From the NCBI GenBank assembly GCA_003155795.1, contig PMEM01000021.1, positions 136,180 through 189,657 on the forward strand: DNA of 53,478 bases, written 5' to 3'. The notes beneath the pieces are model-generated. The model searched no databases. It saw only the letters and a list, made by a program, of their open reading frames with translations, and was not told where the DNA came from. Positions within the stretch are counted from its first letter, which is position 1. Every line of letters starts with the position of its first letter. The position numbers and the translations under genes were made by a program. Source of the DNA: Gemmatimonadota bacterium. Its GTDB lineage: Bacteria > Gemmatimonadota > Gemmatimonadetes > Gemmatimonadales > Gemmatimonadaceae. Below, piece by piece: positions 1 through 6,987 of this stretch.

Positions 1-54
1 TAGAGCAGGAGCCTTTTAAGCTTCAGGTCGTGGGTTCGATTCCCACCCCGCTCA
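1..54 (+). tRNA. tRNA-Lys (UUU anticodon), 3' part, cut by window start
   Basis: The 5' acceptor strand and most of the D arm lie outside the window. What remains folds as a tRNA: anticodon stem GGAGC (8-12) pairs with GCTTC (20-24), with one G-T pair. The loop CTTTTAA (13-19) carries anticodon TTT at 15-17. The T arm is GTGGG-TTCGATT-CCCAC (30-46), followed by acceptor strand CCCGCTC (47-53) and discriminator A54. CCA is not encoded. TTT reads lysine codons. Confidence 0.93.
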
Positions 55-137
55 TTTTATTCCCTTCCGGGAAATCCAATTCGTACCGGTATCCCGAGGC
101 TTGCTTCTGCAGCAACGTCCACGTATCGTGTGTTCGC

Positions 138-425
138 ATGAAAGACACGGGCGGACTCGATTCGGATCTACCGCAGCTCCCTGATCCCGGCTCGTCAGCG
201 GTCACCGAACGCGTGCAGGAGGTCAACGAGCTCGTCCGGCACCTCTGGAACGTTATTCATGGTGTAAACAGCCGGCCCGAAGACCCACTCGCGGGCGATC
301 CGGCCTCGCGCGCCGTAGTCCGGGATCTCAAACGCGACATCATGCAGAGCATCGAGCGCCTCCCAGCGGATTATGCTCGGCTCTACAATTCAGCAGTGAT
401 CGCGGTTTATTCGCTTCTGAGATAG
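138..425 (+). CDS. small unknown protein, 95 aa
   Basis: The open frame runs back into the tRNA-Lys, so the first start that clears the tRNA, ATG at 138, is chosen. The product begins MKDTGGLDSD and ends AVIAVYSLLR. It has no signal peptide or membrane segment. The centre (roughly residues 22-85) is rich in charged and aliphatic residues and looks helical. I recognise no family. It sits alone between the tRNA gene and the secretion ATPase gene. It is probably real because it fills the gap with an uninterrupted frame of normal composition, but a chance frame cannot be excluded. Confidence 0.5.
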   Translation: MKDTGGLDSDLPQLPDPGSSAVTERVQEVNELVRHLWNVIHGVNSRPEDPLAGDPASRAVVRDLKRDIMQSIERLPADYARLYNSAVIAVYSLLR

Positions 426-594
426 CTCTGCGGCCGTAGCGTCGCGACCCATTCTGGACGACAGCGTGCGTCGTCGGCTAATCCGAACGCGCGTTCGATA
501 CTTGAAACTGGTTCTACACGCCGCCGGTGCTCATGCCGATCCTTGAATCACATGCCCTCAGCCCCTTTTTTGCACGCCATTTACCTTGATACAA

Positions 595-2661
595 ATGAAT
601 TGGCTGATTAACGCCGCCGAAAAAGGTGGCTGTGAGGCAAGCACAAAACCCGCGCTGAGCCCTTCCACTCCCCTCGACGAAGCGTGGCGAAGTGTCACTC
701 AAGCTTACGGAGTTTCGGAGGCCAACCTCGCTATCCAGGTCGCGGCGCTGTTTCGGATCGAAGTAGCGCCGCTTGACGAGGTGGAGTCACGGTCCGTGAA
801 GCTCGTCCCGGAAAAGCTTGCGCGAAAGCATCATGTGCTGCCCATCCACGAGACCCAGAACGAGATAGTCATCGCCACCAGCGATCCGACCGATTACAAC
901 GCGGAACAGTCCGTCCAGTTCACGTCAGGCCGCCGTGTAGTTCAAAAGGTCGCTGGATACCAGGCATTGCTTGAGGCGATTAATGCGCACTACTCGCCAG
1001 AGCGTGCGATGGAAGGGCTGCTCCGTTCAATGGATGTAACATTGAGCGACGTAAAGGTCGTTGAGAGCGAGACAGTGGATCAGGTCGCGGTGAGTGAGGC
1101 GGAAGCGGCGCCCGTAATTCAACTCACCAACATGATACTGCATGCCGCTGTCGCGGCGAACGCGAGCGACATCCACCTCGAGCCGGGTCGTCAACAGGGA
1201 ATCGTGCGCTTCAGAGTCGACGGTGTGATGCGGCAGTACATGCAGTTGCCGCTTGTCGCGCTCACGAGAGTCGTTTCGCGAATCAAGGTCATTGCGAAGC
1301 TCGACATTGCAGACCGTTTACGTCCGCAGGACGGCCGTACTCGGGTTTCAATTGGCGGGAAGACATTTGATATGCGTATATCAACTGTCCCGACTCGCGA
1401 GGCAGAGAAGGCGGTCATTCGTATTCTCAATCCTGATTCGTCACGCTCGCTCGATGATCTTGGTATCGCCGATCGGGAGCTGCAACGGCTCAAATATTTG
1501 CTGTCGTTCCGTGAAGGCATCGTGATTGTCACGGGGCCAACGGGATCGGGGAAGACGACAACGCTCTACGGCGGAGTCCGTGAGCTTGCTGCGCAGGCGA
1601 TCAACATCATGACGGTCGAAGATCCCGTCGAATACGAACTGCCCGGCGTTACACAGATCCAGATAGATCCCAAGCGCGATGTGACGTTTGCGTCGGCGCT
1701 TCGTGCCATCTTGCGGCAGGACCCCGACGTCGTTTTTGTCGGCGAGATTCGCGACGATGAAACTGCAAAGATCGCGTTGCAGGCAGCCTCCACCGGCCAT
1801 CTGGTGCTGTCGACGCTTCATACCAACGACGCGGTTGGCGCGGTGCAACGACTTCTTGACCTTGGGCTGGATCGTTCTGCGCTTGCTCCGTCGCTGCGCG
1901 GAGTGGTCGGTCAGCGATTGATCCGGAAACTCTGCAATGCGTGCTCAATCGCGCAGCCGGAGCAACGGGACTCGGGAACCGTCAGACTGGAACGCGCCTT
2001 CGGAGTTCGGCAAGCGCGTCGCGCCGTCGGATGCAGGGAATGCGGGGAAACGGGCTACCTCGGTCGCATTCCTCTCGACGAAGTACTCGTGAACGACTCG
2101 GACTTCCAGGAAAAGCTGGCAAAACATGCAACCTCCGTCGAATTGCAACGCACGGCGGAGCGGAACGGCATGCGGCCCATCCGCGCCGTTGCACTGGCTC
2201 ATGTGGTGGTCGGCAATACCACGCTTGCAGAGGTCGAGCGAGTTCTGGGCGAAGGCGATAACTCGACCGAGCGCATATCGGATCGGCCGCGCATTCTGGT
2301 CGTCGATGATGATCCGGTCACGCGTGAACTGGCCACTGGCGTTCTCAAGGCAACTGGATTTTCTGTCGAACAGGCGACGGACGGGCAGGCAGCTATCGAC
2401 GTACTGGCGGCCGATCCCCGGTATTCTCTCATGACCCTTGATCTCAGCATGCCGAGGCTTGCTGGTCTTGAAGTACTCAGGCATCTGCGGTCAGCGCCTT
2501 CTACATCAGGGCTGCCAATCGTAGTGCTCACAAGCACCGACTGTGAAGAGACCGAAATCGAACTGATGAACGCCGGTGCGGATGACTATCTGCGCAAGCC
2601 CCTTGATCCGGCGCGGTTCGTCGCGCGCGTGCGCGCAGTGCTAAGGCGCGCCGCGAACTGA
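595..2661 (+). CDS. GspE/PilB-type secretion ATPase fused to a C-terminal receiver domain
   Basis: Hexameric ATPase of the type II secretion / type IV pilus family, which powers pseudopilus or pilus assembly at the inner membrane. An N-terminal MshEN-like domain (about 30-150) carries the family signature of alternating short hydrophobic stretches. The ATPase core has Walker A GPTGSGKTT near residue 314, a Walker-B-like stretch (DPDVVFVGEIRD), the His box STLHTND, and a Zn-type CNAC...CREC pair near 445-485. From about residue 563 a full receiver domain follows: acidic pocket VVDDDP, phospho-acceptor Asp in LDLSMP, and Lys in LRKP. ATG 595 is preferred to TTG 586 three codons earlier; neither has a clear ribosome site. 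No other secretion or pilus genes lie nearby. The receiver fusion is unusual and suggests phosphorylation control of the motor (inference). Confidence 0.9.
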   Translation: MNWLINAAEKGGCEASTKPALSPSTPLDEAWRSVTQAYGVSEANLAIQVAALFRIEVAPLDEVESRSVKLVPEKLARKHHVLPIHETQNEIVIATSDPTDYNAEQSVQFTSGRRVVQKVAGYQALLEAINAHYSPERAMEGLLRSMDVTLSDVKVVESETVDQVAVSEAEAAPVIQLTNMILHAAVAANASDIHLEPGRQQGIVRFRVDGVMRQYMQLPLVALTRVVSRIKVIAKLDIADRLRPQDGRTRVSIGGKTFDMRISTVPTREAEKAVIRILNPDSSRSLDDLGIADRELQRLKYLLSFREGIVIVTGPTGSGKTTTLYGGVRELAAQAINIMTVEDPVEYELPGVTQIQIDPKRDVTFASALRAILRQDPDVVFVGEIRDDETAKIALQAASTGHLVLSTLHTNDAVGAVQRLLDLGLDRSALAPSLRGVVGQRLIRKLCNACSIAQPEQRDSGTVRLERAFGVRQARRAVGCRECGETGYLGRIPLDEVLVNDSDFQEKLAKHATSVELQRTAERNGMRPIRAVALAHVVVGNTTLAEVERVLGEGDNSTERISDRPRILVVDDDPVTRELATGVLKATGFSVEQATDGQAAIDVLAADPRYSLMTLDLSMPRLAGLEVLRHLRSAPSTSGLPIVVLTSTDCEETEIELMNAGADDYLRKPLDPARFVARVRAVLRRAAN

Positions 2662-2669
2662 TCACGGAT

Positions 2670-3164
2670 TCAACTGTCGGTTGACTCCGCGACATAGTCT
2701 CCCGACTTTCCGCCGCTCTTTCTCAGCAACCGCACGTCGCCAATAATCATCGACCGATCTGCGCTCTTGGCCATATCGTAGATGGTCGTGAGCCCGATCG
2801 TAACCGCAATTATCGCCTCCATCTCGACCCCGGTTGCGCCAGTCGCGACGGCCGTAGCGACGCCGCGAACCCCCGGAAGCGATTCGTCCAGCGTCAGTGC
2901 AATATCGACGAGCGACAGCGCGATCGGGTGACACAGCGGTATCAACTCCGACGTGCGCTTCGCGGCCATCATCCCCGCAATCCGGGCAACGCCGAGTACG
3001 TCTCCTTTTGCGATTGCGTTATCGCGAATTGCTTCAAATGCGCTTTGCGTCATGCGGATGCTGCCGCTCGCCGTCGCTTCGCGGCGCGTGTCGGGCTTGC
3101 TGCTCACGTTGACCATGTGAGCCTGGCCGGCTCCATCGGTATGTGTGAGGCGGATTTCCTTCAT
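2670..3164 (-). CDS. moaC: cyclic pyranopterin monophosphate synthase MoaC
   Basis: MoaC converts the MoaA product into cyclic pyranopterin monophosphate, the first isolable molybdenum cofactor precursor, in the cytosol. The 164-aa length is typical. The signature PLCHPI is present (His79), as is the catalytic Asp130/Lys133 region DMAKSADRSM, together with the conserved stretch TGATGVEMEA. Its ATG overlaps the TGA of the upstream holB in an ATGA arrangement, so the two are probably translationally coupled. It converges on the secretion ATPase with only 8 bp between stop codons. No other moa genes are in the window. Confidence 0.96.
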   Translation of the reverse strand: MKEIRLTHTDGAGQAHMVNVSSKPDTRREATASGSIRMTQSAFEAIRDNAIAKGDVLGVARIAGMMAAKRTSELIPLCHPIALSLVDIALTLDESLPGVRGVATAVATGATGVEMEAIIAVTIGLTTIYDMAKSADRSMIIGDVRLLRKSGGKSGDYVAESTDS

Positions 3165-4231
3165 GCAGGCACTCCCTGAAGCGCGTCCATCAGTACGGCA
3201 CTTGTGAGCTGCGGGCTCACATTGCCGTCGGCGCGCGACTGCGCCTCTGTGACAGCGATCGCAGCCTTGGCGGCTGCGTATGCGCCATGCACATCTCCAG
3301 CCGCGATCGCAGTCTCCGCGCGCTCCCGCAAAAGTACGTTGAGCTCCGTCAACATATCGCTGAACGCACCGCGTGCGCCTGACGATCCGTGGGAGAGTGC
3401 GGTCGCGTATCGCGCGGGTCCGCGCGTCGCCGACGCCTCGAGCAACCTGAGCGCAGCCGCTCGCGCAGCCGAGATCGCGGTGGTAGAGAGCAGATCTCCA
3501 GGCGCACCACGAGCGAGTGATACGCGCTCTGAATCACCGCGTGGAAGTGCCAGGGCGTCGAGCGCCGATTTCACTTCGGGGTCACGAATGAAGGCGAGCA
3601 CTTCTGAGTCGGCGAGCGGCGCGCAGCGGATGCTGATTACACGCGAACGTACCGTGGGGAGCAGTGCACCCGGTTCGCTCGACGTCAGCACAATTGTCGT
3701 GTCTGCCGGTGGCTCTTCGAGCAGCTTGAGAAATGCATTTGCTGCCTGGTCCGAGCCCTCCTGCGCGACCATCCGCTCCGCATCTCCAACAATGAACACC
3801 TTTCTGCGCCCCATCGCCGGCGACATCGCGGCCTTTCCGACGATGGTGAGCGTCGTTGCGAGGAAAATCGCATCACTACCGGAAGCGCGAGCATAGAGTC
3901 CGTGCTTCTCCAGGCGCTCTGCGCTGCCTTCAGCTAGATCATCGATTACATCTTCTGCCGTAGCATTCGGATCGTTCAGCCGTGGACGCGGATACACCCA
4001 GAACACGTCCGGATGCCGAAGATCCAGCACGCTGCGGCACGGCATGCAGCCGCCACATGGCTTGTCGTCGCGTTCGCAGACGAGCAATTGCGCCAACCAG
4101 AGCGCGAGTCGCTGCTTGCCGATGCCTCGCTGACCCTCAAGGAGGACCGAGCCCGGCAGCGACTTGGCTTCGAACATCCGCCGAAAGCGCCGACGGACGG
4201 CTTCGTGGCCATATAGGGGGACAATCGGCAT
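3161..4231 (-). CDS. holB: DNA polymerase III delta' subunit
   Basis: Clamp-loader delta' subunit: an AAA+ protein that helps load the beta sliding clamp. From ATG 4231 the product is 356 aa. It has a P-loop-like GQRGIGKQ (33-40), a four-Cys zinc module (Cys52, 59, 62, 65), the stretch KVFIVGDAERM around the Walker B position, and LKLLEEPPADT followed by SRV (SRC-like sensor), as in HolB proteins. The frame stays open 30 codons further upstream, but MPIVPLYGHE is the normal family N terminus, so 4231 is chosen. It is divergent from the DJ-1 gene across about 83 bp and coupled to moaC downstream; that pairing is not functionally obvious. Confidence 0.88.
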   Translation of the reverse strand: MPIVPLYGHEAVRRRFRRMFEAKSLPGSVLLEGQRGIGKQRLALWLAQLLVCERDDKPCGGCMPCRSVLDLRHPDVFWVYPRPRLNDPNATAEDVIDDLAEGSAERLEKHGLYARASGSDAIFLATTLTIVGKAAMSPAMGRRKVFIVGDAERMVAQEGSDQAANAFLKLLEEPPADTTIVLTSSEPGALLPTVRSRVISIRCAPLADSEVLAFIRDPEVKSALDALALPRGDSERVSLARGAPGDLLSTTAISAARAAALRLLEASATRGPARYATALSHGSSGARGAFSDMLTELNVLLRERAETAIAAGDVHGAYAAAKAAIAVTEAQSRADGNVSPQLTSAVLMDALQGVPA

Positions 4232-4314
4232 ACACCAAATATGGCACGAAGTGTGATGATACAAATCTGAATACATCTGCGTCGAAAAACGTCCATCATC
4301 GTGAGGCTGTACAC

Positions 4315-4938
4315 ATGACATCCGAAATGCTTTTTGGTCGGCGCATCGCCTTTCTAGCGACTAACGGGGTGGATGAGTCTGAATTTGCGCAGCCATGGGC
4401 AGCGATCACGGGCGCTGGTGGCTTTCCTGAGCTTGTATCGCTGCAGCCCGGCGAAATTCAGTCGATTTCAAAGGGTGAAAAGGCGGGCAAGTTCAAGGTC
4501 GACCGCCTGATCACCGACGTCTCGGCTCGCGACTACGACGCGCTGGTACTGCCGGGCGGAGTGAAGAACCCTGACACACTCCGAATGAACCCGGCGGCCG
4601 TTGCCTTCGTCCGATCCTTCATGGAGTCCGACAAGCCGGTTGGCGCCATCTGCCACGGGCCGTGGTTGCTTGTCGAGGCTGACTGTGTGAGGGGCCGGAC
4701 GCTGACGTCCTACCCAAGCCTGCAGACGGACATCCGGAACGCAGGTGGAGACTGGGTCGATCGAACGGTGATTTCGGATCAGAAGCTGGTGACGAGTCGG
4801 AATCCCGGCGACTTGCCGATTTTTTGCGACACGCTCGTCCGCACGATCGCGGAGGCAATAGCGGAGCGGTCGCTGGATCGGATCATAGAGCAGAGCTTTC
4901 CCGCGAGTGACCCCGCGCCCGGTCCGCTATCGCTGTAG
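4315..4938 (+). CDS. DJ-1/PfpI family protein (type 1 glutamine amidotransferase-like)
   Basis: Cytosolic protein of the PfpI/DJ-1 superfamily, whose members act as glyoxalases, deglycases or stress proteins. The 207-aa product starts MTSEMLFGRR. It shows an N-terminal Rossmann-like strand (RRIAFLATNGVDESEF, with the usual Glu), the strand YDALVLPGGVKNPD, and the nucleophile elbow AICHGP carrying the reactive Cys and following His. ATG 4315 is preferred because everything upstream in this frame lies antisense to holB, and GTGAGG lies about 10 nt before it. The C terminus (RSLDRIIEQSFPASDPAPG) is a tail found in some bacterial members. The substrate cannot be told from sequence. Confidence 0.87.
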   Translation: MTSEMLFGRRIAFLATNGVDESEFAQPWAAITGAGGFPELVSLQPGEIQSISKGEKAGKFKVDRLITDVSARDYDALVLPGGVKNPDTLRMNPAAVAFVRSFMESDKPVGAICHGPWLLVEADCVRGRTLTSYPSLQTDIRNAGGDWVDRTVISDQKLVTSRNPGDLPIFCDTLVRTIAEAIAERSLDRIIEQSFPASDPAPGPLSL

Positions 4939-4999
4939 GATCGGGGTCAGACTCGGCAGGAGTCCGTTGCGAGGGGGCGATCTCAACGGGCAACGGAAT

Positions 5000-5056
5000 T
5001 TCGCATTTACTTTATGCGAAAAAGTACTTGACATATCCCAATCGCGTGACGAGACT
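5000..5056 (+). promoter_or_regulatory. inverted repeat followed by a TTGACA-type promoter
   Basis: TTCGCAT (5000-5006) and ATGCGAA (5014-5020) form a perfect 7-bp inverted repeat with a 7-nt A/T-rich spacer. It lies just before a consensus -35 TTGACA (5028-5033). At 17-bp spacing the -10 would be GAGACT (5051-5056), a weak match. Transcription would then begin within a few bases of the ATG at 5065, giving a leaderless or nearly leaderless message. The repeat is a candidate operator for the regulator encoded second in this operon (inference). Confidence 0.4.
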
Positions 5057-5064
5057 TCTTCGCG

Positions 5065-5682
5065 ATGACCAAGATCCTTCCGATACGTGATGAACCGACG
5101 GCCGAGCCGCCGGCGCTGCACGCGCGCGCTATGGATAACCTGGCGTTCATCCGGTCCACCATGGAAAACGCCGGTGCGTTCACGGCGGTTTCAGGTTGGG
5201 GAATGGTCATTGTCGGCTTCCTCGCGGTTGCGGCCTCCTTCATTGCGGCCGCTCAACCTACGACTGCGAGGTGGTTGGACGTCTGGCTTGCCCTCGCCAC
5301 GGCTGGCATAGTTGTCCAGCTCTGGGCCATGCTGGCCAAGGCCCGCGCTGCTGGAATACCTCTCCTCTCCGGGCCTGGCCGCAAGTTCGTCCTCGCGGTT
5401 TCACCTCCCCTGCTTGCGGGCGCAGTCCTCACAATTGTGCTTCATCGCGCGGGGCTGACGGCGGTGCTGCCCGGTCTCTGGCTTCTACTATACGGTGCAG
5501 CCGTCGCCGCCGGTGGTGCGTTCTCGGTTGAGATCGTTCCTGTAATGGGCGTTTGCTTCCTGGCGGCTGGTGCGCTGGCGCTCTTCACGCCACTCGGATG
5601 GAGTGACTGGATTCTGGCCATCGCGTTCGGCGGTTTTCACATCGCGTTTGGCATTCCCATCGCGCGGAGATATGGTGGCTAA
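5065..5682 (+). CDS. multi-pass membrane protein, unknown function
   Basis: A 205-aa inner-membrane protein with a soluble N terminus of about 40 residues and then about six hydrophobic segments (near residues 45-63, 72-92, 105-126, 130-150, 155-174, 178-198). No catalytic motif is visible. It overlaps the start of the following HTH regulator by 11 bp, so the two are co-translated. Pairing of a small membrane protein of this kind with an HTH_34 regulator suggests the regulator responds to, or controls, the membrane protein (inference). No good ribosome site precedes ATG 5065, consistent with a leaderless start. Confidence 0.8.
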   Translation: MTKILPIRDEPTAEPPALHARAMDNLAFIRSTMENAGAFTAVSGWGMVIVGFLAVAASFIAAAQPTTARWLDVWLALATAGIVVQLWAMLAKARAAGIPLLSGPGRKFVLAVSPPLLAGAVLTIVLHRAGLTAVLPGLWLLLYGAAVAAGGAFSVEIVPVMGVCFLAAGALALFTPLGWSDWILAIAFGGFHIAFGIPIARRYGG

Positions 5683-6136
5683 AGTCAATCGCGCGACCTC
5701 GAAGACGCATCCGAACCCGCCGGCTCAGTCTCATGGTCCGTCGCGTCCGCACGCGAACACTCACTCCGACGCCGGTTCGGGAGTCGGCCATATCGCGCCA
5801 ACTCCGCTTGCGCCCGTCAATGGCCGCGAGACCGATCCGAGACCTGCTGCGTTTGACCGTCTCATTCACGAGCGCCTGCGGCTTGGGATAGTAAGCGCTC
5901 TGGCTGTCAACGACGTTTTGAGCTTCAACGAGCTCAAGGCACTCATGCAGACAACCGACGGCAATCTGAGCGTTCACGCGCGAAAACTCGAAGATGCCGC
6001 TTACATCACGTGCACGAAGACATTTGAAGGTCGCGTGCCACACACACAATACTCCCTGACCTCAACCGGGCGATCAGCCCTTGCACGATATCTTGACCAC
6101 ATGGAAGCTCTGATCCGCGCTACGCGGGATCGCTGA
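5672..6136 (+). CDS. winged-helix transcriptional regulator (HTH_34-like)
   Basis: A 154-aa DNA-binding protein. The first roughly 60 residues are low-complexity, rich in Pro, His and Ser. A compact winged helix follows, starting at FDRLIHERLRLGIVSAL, through the recognition-helix region NLSVHARKLEDAAYI, to the wing (FEGRVPHTQYSLTSTGRSAL). This is the pattern of the MarR/ArsR-like HTH_34 family. ATG 5672 lies inside the end of the membrane-protein gene; the longer frame upstream is only a shadow of that gene. uppS starts 3 bp after its stop, so a three-gene transcript is likely. It may bind the inverted repeat at 5000-5020 (untested). Confidence 0.85.
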   Translation: MVAKVNRATSKTHPNPPAQSHGPSRPHANTHSDAGSGVGHIAPTPLAPVNGRETDPRPAAFDRLIHERLRLGIVSALAVNDVLSFNELKALMQTTDGNLSVHARKLEDAAYITCTKTFEGRVPHTQYSLTSTGRSALARYLDHMEALIRATRDR

Positions 6137-6139
6137 CTC

Positions 6140-6922
6140 GTGCGCTCCCGAATCAACTCCGACACCGTCAGTTCCGTAGCCAACTCCCTGGCGAGCGTCG
6201 ATGCTGGCGATCCAGACAGCGGTAAACTCCACGTCGCGATCATCATGGATGGAAACGGCCGCTGGGCGACTTCGCGTGGCCGACCGCGCACATCGGGTCA
6301 CGTAGTTGGCGCGCGTGTTGTACGTACGATTGTTGAGAATGCTGAAGATGCCGGCATCGGAACTCTCACGCTGTATGCGTTTTCGGCGGATAACTGGAAG
6401 CGACCGACGCGTGAAGTGAGCATGTTGATGCGGTTGTTTCGGCGCTACCTCCTGTCCGAAATGGATCGCTGTGTGCAAAACGGTGTCAGGATGCGAATTG
6501 TAGGTCGGCGTGACAGGATACCGGCCGAACTGCGGCGCACTGCGGAGACGGCCGAAGCAACAACTCGCGAGGGGAAGCGGCTGGACCTTCGAATTGCGCT
6601 GGACTATTCCGCGCGTGATTCCATGGTCCTGGCTGCTGAGAAGTGTGCGGGGCGTCCGGTCACACGTGAGAGCTTCGTTCGTGTTATGAACGAGGTTACG
6701 CACTCGGGCCCCGTGCGCGACGTGGACCTTTTGATCCGCACTGGCGGCGAGCAGCGCCTCAGCGACTTTCTCCTGTGGGAATGCGCTTACGCTGAACTTT
6801 ACTTTACCGATCTGATGTGGCCGGAATTCACGCCCGCGGACATGTTGGCGGCGGTCCGAGAGTACCACGCTCGCGATCGAAGATTCGGTGGTGTACAGGC
6901 TACAGTGGCAGCGGCCGGCTAA
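6140..6922 (+). CDS. uppS: polyprenyl (undecaprenyl) diphosphate synthase
   Basis: cis-Prenyltransferase that makes the C55 lipid carrier for cell-wall synthesis from farnesyl and isopentenyl diphosphates. The 260-aa product starts at GTG 6140. It has the pyrophosphate-binding IIMDGNGRWA with catalytic Asp37, His54 in SGHVVGA, FSADNWKRP, and the C-terminal substrate motif LIRTGGEQRLSDFLLWE. The usual Y-G-G-R-[DE] segment is replaced by YSARD, a notable departure. The first 28 residues are an extra, poorly conserved N-terminal extension. It follows the HTH regulator with a 3-bp gap. Confidence 0.93.
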   Translation: MRSRINSDTVSSVANSLASVDAGDPDSGKLHVAIIMDGNGRWATSRGRPRTSGHVVGARVVRTIVENAEDAGIGTLTLYAFSADNWKRPTREVSMLMRLFRRYLLSEMDRCVQNGVRMRIVGRRDRIPAELRRTAETAEATTREGKRLDLRIALDYSARDSMVLAAEKCAGRPVTRESFVRVMNEVTHSGPVRDVDLLIRTGGEQRLSDFLLWECAYAELYFTDLMWPEFTPADMLAAVREYHARDRRFGGVQATVAAAG

Positions 6923-6987
6923 TCCTAACGAAAGCCTCATGAGCGGGATGGTGGCAGGATCGGTTCTGAAGCACTAAGATCACGCTC

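Noticed and set aside
4232-4321. 30-codon N-terminal extension of holB
   Set aside because: The family begins at MPIVPLYGHE; the extension overlaps the divergent promoter region of the DJ-1 gene.
6074-6940. Minus-strand open frame opposite uppS
   Set aside because: Covers a certain uppS and has no protein-like pattern.
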